A DNA stretch of 64,000 bases from Acipenser ruthenus (Eukaryota; Chordata; Actinopteri; Acipenseriformes; Acipenseridae): positions 21,063,188-21,127,187 of the forward strand of contig NC_081198.1 of the NCBI RefSeq assembly GCF_902713425.1. Direction: 5' to 3'. Position 1 is the first letter of the stretch. Every line of letters begins with the position of its first letter. The position numbers were made by a program, and so were the translations under genes. Of this stretch, positions 20,113 through 32,486 are shown in pieces. Below the pieces are notes generated by a model. That model saw only the letters and a program-made list of their open reading frames with translations. It had not been told where the DNA came from and searched no databases.

Positions 20113-20800
20113 CCTTCAGCTGGCTCCTCCGATTGGGGTGGGAGAAGCCTCTGGACGTCCGGGTTGTCTCTCTCTACGGAAAAGAGACAACGTAAGCAGC
20201 AAATCTGGGCAGTTGAAGGAACTATTACTTTAGTCCCTGAGGAGATGGTCGCCTCGCAAGAGGGACCCCCTCCCCAGGTGAACGGTGTCCTTCCCTGGCG
20301 GAGTAGGGGGCGCTGCTTGGCACCGAGACCACGTAGGAAGAATCGTGGCTGTGACGCCTCCTCGGGGTCCGGGGCCGCCCTCTGCTCCTCCCAGATGGCG
20401 CCCTCTGCTGGGCGCCTGCTGCTCTCTCGGTCTGGATCTCGATTACAATCAAGGGCTGGGGATGAGGTCGTCTAGGTCATCAAAGGGTCCTCAAAGGTTG
20501 TCTGGATGGTAGGTCCTCCTTCTCTCTAACTCCAGGAACGTCTGGAAAAGCCGGAACCGCCTGAAAAAGAAAAAAACGGGAACCGCCTGAAAAAGAAAAA
20601 ACTGCTCTCAACAGTCAACAAAATCTCGGCCTGGATTGGGCAAGCCAAAACCAGACTGAGCATTAGTCTTCCAAAAAGTTGCCGAGCTGAAGAAAGCCAG
20701 TCAAAAATAAAAAAAATTCTGTTCCTCCTCACCCGAACAAACCTCTCACAGACCCTCGGAGGGAGCGGGCAATGCCACTACCCTCTAAGCCTTAGTCTTA

Positions 20801-20836
20801 GAAAGATTTATTCGAACTGTAGAGAAGCCAGAGTAT
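20801..20836 (-). other. U5 snRNA-like head of LINE A2
   Basis: Same 5' end as A1 with U5 nucleotide 1 at 20836; one further change inside the match (CTTCTCTACAG). It shows the U5-like head belongs to the family and is not a one-copy accident. Confidence 0.72.
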
Positions 20837-21152
20837 ATGGCTGGCTAAGAAGGACCTGGCATAGGGACATGTTCCACCACACTTGTCTGGTTAGCTGCAT
20901 GCTCCCAGGAAACAAACTGCTGCTGTCTACATCATCACCACATGTGAATAAAAGAAAGAAAGACAGCAAGAAAGAGAGAAAGAAAGAGAGAAAGAGAGAA
21001 AGAAAGAGAGAAAGAAAGAAAGAGAGAAAGAAAAAAAAAAGAAGTAAAACGGCGGGAAAACTTGCATCAACACTGGCACTCTCCCTCCAGCAGGGGTAGA
21101 CAAAATGCTCACAGGAGAGATCCAGATCTGACTTTGACCAACGTTAGAGAAA

Positions 21153-21341
21153 GGTGTGCACCGTTCCCGGAGGTACTGCAATACCGGGCCGATGCGTGGA
21201 GTGGACGGAGCAAGCCCCTGTTCCATCTCCCGATTCCAAAAATCAATTTAATATATGGTCCCCTGATAGGGGACGTATCAGATATTAAACTGATAAGAAC
21301 AGATACTACACTTGATCTTAGCCAAAAGGCCGAGAAGCGAT
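21153..21341 (-). ncRNA. RNU2: U2 spliceosomal snRNA gene
   Basis: Full-length consensus U2. 3' box 21127-21142; PSE-like element 21387-21403, followed by GTACAAAATT where most units read GTGCAAAATT. First unit downstream of the LINE A2 5' flank. Confidence 0.95.
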
Positions 21342-21954
21342 GGCGACTTGGCCCTTGCCCGGGGCCCCCCAGCCCGGACGGCACAGGGGGATTCAAAGGT
21401 GGGTACAAAATTTCAAGCACAAGCAGACCCCCAAAAAACGGGCTGCTGCTTCCAGAGGGGAAATGTGCAATTTAAGCAGGAGAAAACAAAACAAAGCAAA
21501 AACACACACATAACACCAAAAACAAAACATAAACTGGCGGAGTGCGTCTTACAAATAGTCATGCCAAGCTGCTATGCTGTGCAAGGTGCCTTGGGTAACT
21601 ACAACTGTGCCTCGCTGGCTGGCTGGCTAAGAAGGACCTGGCATAGGGACATGTTCCACCACACTTGTCTGGTTAGCTGCATGCTCCCAGGAAACAACCT
21701 GCTGCTGTCTACATCATCACCACATGTGAATAAAAGAAAGAAAGACAGCAAGAAAGAAAGAGAGAAAGAAAGAGAGAAAGAGAGAAAGAAAGAGAGAAAG
21801 AAAGAAAGAGAGAAAGAAAGAAAGAGAGAAAGAAAAAAAAAAGAAGTAAAACGGCGGGAAAACTTGCATCAACACTGGCACTCTCCCTCCAGCAGGGGTA
21901 GACAAAATGCTCACAGGAGAGATCCAGATCTGACTTTGACCAACGTTAGAGAAA

Positions 21955-22143
21955 GGTGTGCACCGTTCCCGGAGGTACTGCAATACCGGGCCGATGCGTG
22001 GAGTGGACGGAGCAAGCCCCTGTTCCATCTCCCGATTCCAAAAATCAATTTAATATATGGTCCCCTGATAGGGGACGTATCAGATATTAAACTGATAAGA
22101 ACAGATACTACACTTGATCTTAGCCAAAAGGCCGAGAAGCGAT
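21955..22143 (-). ncRNA. RNU2: U2 spliceosomal snRNA gene
   Basis: Full-length consensus U2; 3' box 21929-21944, PSE-like element 22189-22205. Its downstream microsatellite is among the longest in the window. Confidence 0.95.
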
Positions 22144-22741
22144 GGCGACTTGGCCCTTGCCCGGGGCCCCCCAGCCCGGACGGCACAGGGGGATTCAAAG
22201 GTGGGTGCAAAATTCCAAGCACAAGCAGACCCCCAAAAAACGGGCTGCTGCTTCCAGAGGGGAAATGTGCAATTTAAGCAGGAGGAAACAAAACAAAGCA
22301 AAAACACACACATAACACCAAAAACAAAACATAAACTGGCGGAGTGCGTCTTACAAATAGTCATGCCAAGCTGCTATGCTGTGCAAGGTGCCTTGGGTAA
22401 CTACAACTGTGCCTCACTGGCTGGCTGGCTTGCTAAGAAGGTCCTGGCATAGGAACATGTTCCACCACACTTGTCTGGTTAGCTGCATGCTCCCAGGAAA
22501 CAACCTGCTGCTGTCTACATCATCACCACATGTGAATAAAAGAAAGAAAGACAGCAAGAAAGAAAGAGAGAAAGAAAGAGAGAAAGAGAGAAAGAAAGAG
22601 AGAAAGAAAGAAAGAGAAAGAAAAAAAAAGAAGTAAAACGGCGGGAAAACTTGCATCAACACTGGCACTCTCCCTCCAGCAGGGGTAGACAAAATGCTAA
22701 CAGGAGAGATCCAGATCTGACTTTGACCAACGTTAGAGAAA

Positions 22742-22893
22742 GGTGTGCACCGTTCCCGGAGGTACTGCAATACCGGGCCGATGCGTGGAGTGGACGGAGC
22801 AAGCCCCTGTTCCATCTCCCGATTCCAAAAATCAATTTAATATATGGTCCCCTGATAGGGGACGTATCAGATATTAAACTGATAAGAACAGAT
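22742..22893 (-). pseudogene. RNU2: U2 snRNA 3' part (nt 38-189) interrupted by LINE B2
   Basis: U2 nt 38 onward, directly joined to the poly(A) tail of B2. The 5' part of this gene is at 27946-27979. Only nt 35-37 are unaccounted for, so the insertion sits within GUAGUA. Confidence 0.92.
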
Positions 22894-23084
22894 TTTTTTT
22901 TTTTTTTTTTTTTTTTATTATTTATTTCACACAAACAAATATACAGAACATCCAATCAAACAAATTCACAAAAGAAAATACATGACAATATACAGAGTAT
23001 TCACCCCGCAAAATAAACTCTAAAATCCATCCCATACATAACCCATGTCACACCTAACCCCTTCTCTTATTTACAAAAATCTTA

Positions 23085-26000
23085 CTACAAATACACCAAA
23101 CCCTTCCATTTTTCTTTTGCAGCATTAAACCCCCACCTTAACACATCCCTTTTTACCCTACCCCTCAAATCCCGACATACCTTATTCACCACCCCCAGTA
23201 CTTTCCATTTCGTATTTGATTTAACTAAAACATTTCTTGCATCCCAGATACTCTGTTTCACTAAACTAATAACTAACCACAATAAAAACCCTATCTCCTT
23301 CTTTATCCCTTTATAATCCAATCCCTCCACCACAATACTATATGACAAAGCAAAATCTAACAAAATCAAATCAAACACCTCCTCTATTCGTGCCCAAACC
23401 CTTTTAACAAAAAAACAGTCCCAGAACACATGACTCAAAGTCTCTTCCACCCTACACTTGATTCTAGGACAGAACTTATTCTTTGTTAATTTGTGTCTAT
23501 GTAAAATTTCCCTTACAGGTAACCTCCCGTGCACCACTAACCAATTTAAATCCTTTAACCTATTATCTAAACCTTTCGGCTGCACCCTTCCCCACACCTC
23601 TTTTGTGACCCCCCCAACCAACTCCAAACCCTCCCCCTCAATGAGATTATTATACAGAAGTTTGTGCTGTGTACATAATTTCTCCGTTTTACAAATTGGA
23701 TGTTTCTTTAAAAAAACAACTGCACACTGATAGTGCTCTGGCAATACCTCTGCCTTTGGTCTATTATTCGACCAGACAACAATATTTCTCATAGTAAAAG
23801 AAAACCATAATGAAACAAAATACTGACATTTATGAAAAACCACTGGATTCAAAGCAATACATAAAGATGAAAAAAAAATACAGTCCAATTTAAGAGGGAT
23901 GTTAGGAACATCCCTCCCCCATCCTCCACCCTCCTATACATGATATCCCTCTTGATGTATTCATATTTCCCCCCCCAAACAAAATCAAAAACCATTTTAA
24001 CCAAAATCTTTCTGAATTTATATGGTAAAGGAAAAATGTAAGATAAATACAATAAAAATGGAAGAACATCACTTTTTAGCACCAACACTTTCCCCAAAAA
24101 AGTTAACTTCCTACACTTCCATAATCCTATTTTCACCCTTAACCTTACCAATTTATCCACCCAATTCTTAACCCCACTCCCCTTGTGATAGAAAGAAATC
24201 CCTAATAACTTTAACCCCTCAGTGCATAACTGTCAACCCCCTGGTACATCAGACCTATCCCTCCAGGCCCCAAGAAACATGACTGATGATTTATCCATGT
24301 TCAATTTTGATCCTGATGCTAAGGCAAACTGTGCAAGAACCTGAAGAACTCTTTCCAAACTTCTGTCTGATGTCAAAAAAAGAGTTGTGTCATCCGCATA
24401 CTGCGAGATCTTAACAGAGACACCCCCACTCCCTGGTAACAACAACCCCTCAATCCCATCATCCACTCTCACCGCCTCCGCAAAAGGTTCCATATACAAA
24501 ACATACAACAGAGGAGACAGTGGACACCCCTGCCTCACCCCTGAAACTTGTGAAATGAATTCCCCCAGATGCCCATTGATATTCACCCTACTACCCACCT
24601 CAGTGTACAAAATTTTTAACCACCTCAGAAACTTTTCCCCAAACCCAAAATGTGCCAAAACTCTAAACAAAAAACCCTGGTGCACCCGATCAAACGCCTT
24701 CTCCTGATCCAGGCTCACCAACATTAGAGGTACCCTCCTATCCTCAGCCCAACTAATTGCATCCCTTGTTAACATCAGATTCCAATGAACCGATCTACCC
24801 ACCACCCCACATGTCTGATCCTGACTTACAATTAACGGCATTGTTTGTTTTAACCTCTCAGTCATAACCTTTGCGATTATTTTATAATCCACCGTTAACA
24901 AAGTGACTGGTCTCCAGTTCTTCAGGTCCATCTCATCCCCTTTTTTAAACAATAAAGAAATCACACCATTCCTCATAGATTTTGACAACCTCCCTGTGCG
25001 AAAAACTTCCCCCACCACCATTAATAATACTGGCCCAATTACCTCCCAAAAAGTGACATAAAATTCTTTAGGGAGACCGTCTCCCCCTGGTACTTTCCTA
25101 TCTGCCATTTTATTAAGCGCACTTTCCAACTCAGCAACAGTGACCGGTCTCTCCAAACTCTCTCTCACCTCATCAGACAACCTGACATGCACTTTATCCA
25201 AAAAAGAGGCAGCAACATCCTCATTAACCTCTTTTTCTGAAAACAATTCTTTATAAAAATTACTAGCACAGTCTAGCATGCCCTCTGTATCCACCACCGT
25301 GACCCCATCTTTCCCCTTTAAACCCCTGATCACCCTCTTTTTTTGTTCACCCTTCACCTGTTTAAAAAAATATGAACTGCATGTCTCATGTTTTTCTAAA
25401 AAATCCCCCTTACACCTAAACAAAAAAAAACTCGCCCTTTTTTCCCACACCACCCTCATCTTATCCTTAAGTTCCCTTGCCTTGTCAAAATCAAAATTAC
25501 CCCCTGTGTTTCCCCTTATATACACCCCCTCCAAATCCTTCTGTAACCCCAAAACCGCTCTCTGCTCCTTCCTCCTTCTATTCCTGCAGAATTGTTGAGT
25601 AAGTATCTTAATTTTTCCCTTTACCCCCTCCCACCAAACTAGAACAGAATCACAATAACACAACATTTCAACCCATCCCTTAAAATGAAATACAAAAAGC
25701 TCCCTAAACGCTTTATCTTCTAATACCTCACAATTAAATTTCCAAAACCCGCCACCAAACACCGGTGTTGTGAAACTAATAATACATTTTAAACTATCGT
25801 GATCTGAAAACCATAATGGAGATGTATTGCAAAAACTAACAGACAACACATTTGAAACAAAAAAATAATCTAATCTACTTTTTGCCCCCCTTGAATTTCT
25901 CCATGTGATCCCTTCCAACCCTGGATTACATTTTTTAAAACTATCCACCAAACTAAAAAGTACTATAATACCTTTTAACACCCCCACTGTATAATCGTGC

Positions 26001-26452
26001 ACATTCCCCTTATCTAATGATACATTAAAATCCCCTCCCAAAACTATGTGTCTATTTGTCACAAGGAGATCCTTTATGGCAACAAAACAGTCCTTTCTAG
26101 AAACCAAATCAGTAGGTGCATATACATTAATCAGTCTCAGCTTTTGACCTCTCCAGTTCACATTCACACACAGAATGCGCCCTGGTAGAACTGAAATGCA
26201 TTGCACTACCTCCATCTCCTTGTCCTTTAATAACACCCCTACCCCAGATGAATGCACCCCCCCCACACTCCACCTTGACTCCCCTCCCCCCCAGTCTTTT
26301 GTATACAAAGCAATATCAGAAGCATCCCTTAAATGAACCTCTTGCAAAAAACAAAAAGAAAATGACAAAGAATTTAAATAAAGAAACACAGAAACTCGCT
26401 TATTATAACCCCTCAAACCTCTTACATTCATAGAAATAAAAGATAAAGACAT
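23085..26452 (-). pseudogene. LINE B2 ORF2: endonuclease + reverse transcriptase, two breaks
   Basis: The ATG at 26452 opens directly into the endonuclease (MSLSFISMNVRGLRG), with LQEVH, NVYAPTD, GGDFNVSLD, KSRLDYFFVS and SDHD. The RT part has KNWRPVTLLTVDYK, DQEKAFDRV, SGVRQGCPLSPLL and QYADDTTLF. A TGA at 24233-24235 replaces a Leu codon present in B1; the same frame continues to about 23849-23930, where a frameshift leads into the last frame (to 23085), which has the C-terminal CPRIKC...HVFWDC knuckle. The full frame would be about 1,120 codons. Confidence 0.88.
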
Positions 26453-26559
26453 AATACACTAAAAAATAAATGAAAAACAAAAACAAAAATAAACCATCAT
26501 TCACAAGTGAGAAAACCACAAAAAAAACCCTCAAACCATTAGTCCCAAAAAGTCTAGCC

Positions 26560-27890
26560 CTAGAAAGGGCCCATACCTTCTGTATCCACATAACTCCTCT
26601 CATTTTGCTCCTCTGGCAACCCCATGCCTGAGTCATAAGGACCTGGACTCACTGGTGAAAGACATAAGACTGCCGACTGCAGCACCTCGTCCTCCAAACC
26701 AGTGTCCGGTATCATGGAAGATGATGAAGAAACCGATCCAAATACCTCCTCTGCAGTCCCTGACTCCACTAAACTTAACTGCTGGGAAGAAACAGCCTCT
26801 AAGTCCTTTGGTACCTCCATGCGCTGTACGCCCACTATCTTCTTTGGAGTCCCCTCTAAACCAGCAGACGCTGTCTCATTCTCCACTTCTTTGTTCCTCT
26901 TCCTCCCCTTTCCCCTTCCTTTTCCTTTTCCCTGAACCAAAATCTGCTCCGTCGTATCAGTCACGCCATCAGGGGTATCTCCCCACGACACCCCTTCCAT
27001 TTCTTCTTCACCACCTTTTACCTTATCACCTTCTGCTGCCCCTCCGTCAGGCACAGCAATATGCCTCATCTCCTTCAACACTTTTTCAATTGGAGGCATG
27101 TCATCCACCACTTCCAAGCCATCTGTCTCACGGCCCCATGCAACATCAGCATATGTCTGCTTCTGCTTAGGACAATTTTTAAACAAATGCCCTTCTTCTC
27201 CACAGACATTACAGCTCTTATTTTTCCGACAGTCTTTTGAAACATGTCCCAGTTCTCCACAGTTCCTGCATCTCTCTTGTGTACACCCGACCTCTATATG
27301 GCCAAAACTGGAACATTTTCTGCAGAACAGGGGCTGCCGTGAATAAAACAGATAACCCCTATCTGCTCCAATAAAGAAATTTGCGGGGGGATGACGGAAC
27401 CCATCATACCCTCCCTCCTCTTGCCGAAGCAGCACCTGAAACTGTCTCTTCCCGTTCCAAATTTTAAAGCCGTCTCTAAGTAATTTTGCCCGGAAATCAC
27501 ATCCACATACCTGGACAGGAAAGCACTTATGGCTAAATCCGACACGTACGGATTGTACATATGTACTGTTATAATCCGGAAATTTGTTTTAGCCAAGGAC
27601 TCCACGGAAAAAAATGATAAAGGCTCTTGATCCTCTTTAGCATTACAAGTATCAAGAAGATACTGAAAGGCTTGTGCGCTATGCAAAGTGACGTCCAAAA
27701 ATTTAGATGTTCCATTCCTTTGTAAACAAAAGATTTCTTCCGGCTCAAAATTCAAAACTCCCAGCAATACTTCTCGAATAAATTGTTCTCTATCCAGCAT
27801 CTCCTCCTCCGCTCTTCCCTTCCACAAAAATCTCGCAGTATTCCTAAGCCCAGCCCGACCAGCTGACTTAAATGGATTGTTGTAGGCCAT
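26560..27890 (-). pseudogene. LINE B2 ORF1, CCHC zinc-knuckle protein, one frameshift
   Basis: Starts at ATG 27890 (MAYNNPFKSAGRAG). The first frame carries the N-terminal domain down to about 27480-27430, where a shift occurs. The second frame continues with ADRGYLFYSRQPLFCRKC, knuckles CRKCSSFGHIEVGC, CRNCGELGHVSKDC and CNVCGEEGHLFKNC, then QTYADVAWGRE and an acidic tail. It is orthologous to the B1 ORF1 in order and motifs. Confidence 0.85.
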
Positions 27891-27945
27891 CCTGCACACC
27901 GCCTTCTCTTTCTCCTAGTGAACAAATGCTGCGGTCATGCCACAC

Positions 27946-27979
27946 ACACTTGATCTGAGCCAAGAGGCCGAGAAGCGAT
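27946..27979 (-). pseudogene. RNU2: U2 snRNA 5' fragment (nt 1-34) upstream of LINE B2, diverged
   Basis: U2 nt 1-34 with two substitutions (GGCCTCTTGGCTCAG against GGCCTTTTGGCTAAG). Intact neighbours do not carry them. The first change is shared with the matching fragment upstream of element C at 40569-40602. The adjoining promoter, with its PSE-like element at 28025-28041, is intact. Confidence 0.88.
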
Positions 27980-28547
27980 GGCGACTTGGCCCTTGCCCGG
28001 GGCCCCCCAGCCCGGACGGCACAGGGGGATTCAAAGGTGGGTGCAAAATTTCAAGCACAAGCAGACCCCAAAAAAACGGGCTGCTGCTTCCAGAGGGGAA
28101 ATGTGCAATTTAAGCAGGAGAAAACAAAACAAAGCAAAAACACACACATAACACCAAAAACAAAACATAAACTGGCGGAGTGCGTCTTACAAATAGTCAT
28201 GCCAAGCTGCTATGCTGTGCAAGGTGCCTTGGGTAACTACAACTGTGCCTCGCTGGCTGGCTGGCTTGCTAAGAGGTCCTGGCATAGGGACATGTTCCAC
28301 CACACTTGCATGCTCCCAGGAAACAACCTGCTGCTGTCTACATCATCACCACATGTGAATAAAAGAAAGAAAGACAGCAAGAAAGAAAGAGAGAAAGAAA
28401 GAGAGAAAGAAAGAAAGAGAGAAAGAAAAAAAAAAGAAGTAAAACGGCGGGAAAACTTGCATCAACACTGGCACTCTCCCTCCAGCAGGGGTAGACAAAA
28501 TGCTCACAGGAGAGATCCAGATCTGACTTTGACCAACGTTAGAGAAA

Positions 28548-28736
28548 GGTGTGCACCGTTCCCGGAGGTACTGCAATACCGGGCCGATGCGTGGAGTGGA
28601 CGGAGCAAGCCCCTGTTCCATCTCCCGATTCCAAAAATCAATTTAATATATGGTCCCCTGATAGGGGACGTATCAGATATTAAACTGATAAGAACAGATA
28701 CTACACTTGATCTTAGCCAAAAGGCCGAGAAGCGAT
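28548..28736 (-). ncRNA. RNU2: U2 spliceosomal snRNA gene
   Basis: Full-length consensus. 3' box 28522-28537; PSE-like element 28782-28798. Downstream spacer lacks 12 nt of the TCTGGTTAGCTG block, as in the units of U2 36452 and 38023. Confidence 0.95.
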
Positions 28737-29345
28737 GGCGACTTGGCCCTTGCCCGGGGCCCCCCAGCCCGGACGGCACAGGGGGATTCAAAGGTGGGTG
28801 CAAAATTTCAAGCACAAGCAGACCCCAAAAAAACGGGCTGCTGCTTCCAGAGGGGAAATGTGCAATTTAAGCAGGAGAAAACAAAACAAAGCAAAAACAC
28901 ACACATAACACCAAAAACAAAACATAAACTGGCGGAGTGCGTCTTACAAATAGTCATGCCAAGCTGCTATGCTGTGCAAGGTGCCTTGGGTAACTACAAC
29001 TGTGCCTCGCTGGCTGGCTGGCTTGCTAAGAAGGTCCTGGCATAGGGACATGTTCCACCACACTTGTCTGGTTAGCTGCATGCTCCCAGGAAACAACCTG
29101 CTGCTGTCTACATCATCACCACATGTGAATAAAAGAAAGAAAGACAGCAAGAAAGAAAGAGAGAAAGAAAGAGAGAAAGAGAGAAAGAAAGAGAGAAAGA
29201 AAGAAAGAAAGAAAGAGAGAAAGAAAAAAAAAAGAAGTAAAACGGCGGGAAAACTTGCATCAACACTGGCACTCTCCCTCCAGCAGGGGTAGACAAAATG
29301 CTCACAGGAGAGATCCAGATCTGACTTTGACCAACGTTAGAGAAA

Positions 29346-29534
29346 GGTGTGCACCGTTCCCGGAGGTACTGCAATACCGGGCCGATGCGTGGAGTGGACG
29401 GAGCAAGCCCCTGTTCCATCTCCCGATTCCAAAAATCAATTTAATATATGGTCCCCTGATAGGGGACGTATCAGATATTAAACTGATAAGAACAGATACT
29501 ACACTTGATCTTAGCCAAAAGGCCGAGAAGCGAT
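29346..29534 (-). ncRNA. RNU2: U2 spliceosomal snRNA gene
   Basis: Full-length consensus. 3' box 29320-29335; PSE-like element 29580-29596. Same 798-bp unit type as U2 33285, 34083 and 34881. Confidence 0.95.
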
Positions 29535-30135
29535 GGCGACTTGGCCCTTGCCCGGGGCCCCCCAGCCCGGACGGCACAGGGGGATTCAAAGGTGGGTGCA
29601 AAATTTCAAGCACAAGCAGACCCCAAAAAAACGGGCTGCTGCTTCCAGAGGGGAAATGTGCAATTTAAGCAGGAGAAAACAAAACAAAGCAAAAACACAC
29701 ACATAACACCAAAAACAAAACATAAACTGGCGGAGTGCGTCTTACAAATAGTCATGCCAAGCTGCTATGCTGTGCAAGGTGCCTTGGGTAACTACAACTG
29801 TGCCTCGCTGGCTGGCTGGCTTGCTAAGAAGGTCCTGGCATAGGGACATGTTCCACCACACTTGTCTGGTTAGCTGCATGCTCCCAGGAAACAACCTGCT
29901 GCTGCCTACATCATCACCACATGTGAATAAAAGAAAGAAAGACAGCAAGAAAGAAAGAGAGAAAGAAAGAGAGAAAGAGAGAAAGAAAGAGAGAAAGAAA
30001 GAAAGAGAGAAAGAAAAAAAAAAGAAGTAAAACGGCGGGAAAACTTGCATCAACACTGGCACTCTCCCTCCAGCAGGGGTAGACAAAATGCTAACTAGAG
30101 AGATCCAGATCTGACTTTGACCAACGTTAGAGAAA

Positions 30136-30324
30136 GGTGTGCACCGTTCCCGGAGGTACTGCAATACCGGGCCGATGCGTGGAGTGGACGGAGCAAGCCC
30201 CTGTTCCATCTCCCGATTCCAAAAATCAATTTAATATATGGTCCCCTGATAGGGGACGTATCAGATATTAAACTGATAAGAACAGATACTACACTTGATC
30301 TTAGCCAAAAGGCCGAGAAGCGAT
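30136..30324 (-). ncRNA. RNU2: U2 spliceosomal snRNA gene
   Basis: Full-length consensus. 3' box 30110-30125, with CTAACTAGAGAG just beyond it; PSE-like element 30370-30386. Founder or copy of the 35671 and 37242 unit type. Confidence 0.95.
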
Positions 30325-30928
30325 GGCGACTTGGCCCTTGCCCGGGGCCCCCCAGCCCGGACGGCACAGGGGGATTCAAAGGTGGGTGCAAAATTCCAAG
30401 CACAAGCAGACCCCCAAAAAACGGGCTGCTGCTTCCAGAGGTGAAATGTGCAATTTAAGCAGGAGAAAACAAAACAAAGCAAAAACACACACATAACACC
30501 AAAAACAAAACATAAACTGGCGGAGTGCGTCTTACAAATAGTCATGCCAAGCTGCTATGCTGTGCAAGGTGCCTTGGGTAACTACAACTGTGCCTCGCTG
30601 GCTGGCTGGCTGGCTTGCTAAGAGGTCCTGGCATAGGGACATGTTCCACCACACTTGTCTGGTTAGCTGCATGCTCCCAGGAAACAACCTGCTGCTGTCT
30701 ACATCATCACCACATGTGAATAAAAGAAAGAAAGACAGCAAGAAAGAAAGAGAGAAAGAAAGAGAGAAAGAGAGAAAGAAAGAGAGAAAGAAAGAAAGAG
30801 AGAAAGAAAAAAAAAAGAAGTAAAACGGCGGGAAAACTTGCATCAACACTGGCACTCTCCCTCCAGCAGGGGTAGACAAAATGCTCACAGGAGAGATCCA
30901 GATCTGACTTTGACCAACGTTAGAGAAA

Positions 30929-31117
30929 GGTGTGCACCGTTCCCGGAGGTACTGCAATACCGGGCCGATGCGTGGAGTGGACGGAGCAAGCCCCTGTTCC
31001 ATCTCCCGATTCCAAAAATCAATTTAATATATGGTCCCCTGATAGGGGACGTATCAGATATTAAACTGATAAGAACAGATACTACACTTGATCTTAGCCA
31101 AAAGGCCGAGAAGCGAT
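30929..31117 (-). ncRNA. RNU2: U2 spliceosomal snRNA gene
   Basis: Full-length consensus. 3' box 30903-30918; PSE-like element 31163-31179. The upstream spacer has ACAAAACAGCAAAAAC, a small deletion shared only with the unit of U2 38023. Confidence 0.95.
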
Positions 31118-31706
31118 GGCGACTTGGCCCTTGCCCGGGGCCCCCCAGCCCGGACGGCACAGGGGGATTCAAAGGTGGGTGCAAAATTCCAAGCACAAGC
31201 AGACCCCCAAAAAACGGGCTGCTGCTTCCAGAGGGGAAATGTGCAATTTAAGCAGGAGGAAACAAAACAGCAAAAACACACACATAACACCAAAAACAAA
31301 ACATAAACTGGCGGAGTGCGTCTTACAAATAGTCATGCCAAGCTGCTATGCTGTGCAAGGTGCCTTGGGTAACTACAACTGTGCCTCGCTGGCTGGCTGG
31401 CTTGCTAAGAAGGTCCTGGCATAGGGACATGTTCCACCACACTTGTCTGGTTAGCTGCATGCTCCCAGGAAACAACCTGCTGCTGTCTACATCATCACCA
31501 CATGTGAATAAAAGAAAGAAAGACAGCAAGAAAGAAAGAGAGAAAGAAAGAGAGAAAGAGAGAAAGAAAGAAAGAGAGAAAGAAAAAAAAAAAAGAAGTA
31601 AAACGGCGGGAAAACTTGCATCAACACTGGCACTCTCCCTCCAGCAGGGGTAGACAAAATGCTCACAGGAGAGATCCAGATCTGACTTTGACCAACGTTA
31701 GAGAAA

Positions 31707-31895
31707 GGTGTGCACCGTTCCCGGAGGTACTGCAATACCGGGCCGATGCGTGGAGTGGACGGAGCAAGCCCCTGTTCCATCTCCCGATTCCAAAAATCAA
31801 TTTAATATATGGTCCCCTGATAGGGGACGTATCAGATATTAAACTGATAAGAACAGATACTACACTTGATCTTAGCCAAAAGGCCGAGAAGCGAT
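31707..31895 (-). ncRNA. RNU2: U2 spliceosomal snRNA gene
   Basis: Full-length consensus. 3' box 31681-31696; PSE-like element 31941-31957. Shortened microsatellite with a longer terminal A-run, like the unit at 38800. Confidence 0.95.
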
Positions 31896-32486
31896 GGCGA
31901 CTTGGCCCTTGCCCGGGGCCCCCCAGCCCGGACGGCACAGGGGGATTCAAAGGTGGGTGCAAAATTCCAAGCACAAGCAGACCCCCAAAAAACGGGCTGC
32001 TGCTTCCAGAGGGGAAATGTGCAATTTAAGCAGGAGAAAACAAAACAAAGCAAAAACACACACATAACACCAAAAACAAAACATAAACTGGCGGAGTGCG
32101 TCTTACAAATAGTCATGCCAAGCTGCTATGCTGTGCAAGGTGCCTTGGGTAACTACAACTGTGCCTCGCTGGCTGGCTGGCTTGCTAAGAAGGTCCTGGC
32201 ATAGGGACATGTTCCACCACACTTGTCTGGTTAGCTGCATGCTCCCAGGAAACAACCTGCTGCTGTCTACATCATCACCACATGTGAATAAAAGAAAGAA
32301 AGACAGCAAGAAAGAAAGAGAGAAAGAAAGAGAGAAAGAGAGAAAGAAAGAGAGAAAGAAAGAAAAAAAAAAAAGAAGTAAAACGGCGGGAAAACTTGCA
32401 TCAACACTGGCACTCTCCCTCCAGCAGGGGTAGACAAAATGCTCACAGGAGAGATCCAGATCTGACTTTGACCAACGTTAGAGAAA

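Larger units (their letters stand above)
14081..20838 (-). mobile_element. LINE A2, family A, near full-length, broken ORFs
   Basis: Near-identical to A1 along its length, with the same U5-like 5' end and spacer junction. The 3' end differs: the last about 16 nt of the element and the whole U2 gene are absent, and the element joins the GA microsatellite at a GAGATTTT / GAGA microhomology. ORF1 has two homopolymer frameshifts and ORF2 one nonsense codon. An 11-bp deletion lies in the 5' UTR near 20626. The intact partner fragment of U2 is missing, pointing to a later deletion. Confidence 0.9.
20839..22893. repeat. U2 tandem array block between LINE A2 and LINE B2
   Basis: Two full U2 genes and one interrupted U2 gene. 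The spacer at 21600-21640 carries the GGCTGGCTAAGAAGGACC form also seen at family A 5' junctions, in a unit without an insertion. Confidence 0.9.
22894..27945 (-). mobile_element. LINE B2, full-length U2-targeted Tx1-clade LINE with poly(A) tail
   Basis: About 5.05 kb between U2 nt 34 and nt 38, same orientation as U2. It has a 55-nt leader, ORF1 (27890 to 26560), ORF2 (26452 to 23085), a 3' UTR of about 170 bp and a 24-nt poly(A) (22893-22916). No target-site duplication; three target bases are missing or absorbed by microhomology. Both ORFs carry breaks (one frameshift in ORF1, one stop and one frameshift in ORF2). It is clearly diverged from B1, so the two are not recent sister copies. Confidence 0.92.

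Noticed and set aside
21312-22277. Long plus-strand open frame (321 codons) and the many 68-155 codon frames across the U2 units
   Set aside because: They run through U2 genes, promoter and the GA microsatellite in antisense or across unit boundaries, repeat with each unit, and show only repeat-driven composition (RKKERKKE, FLSFFLS).
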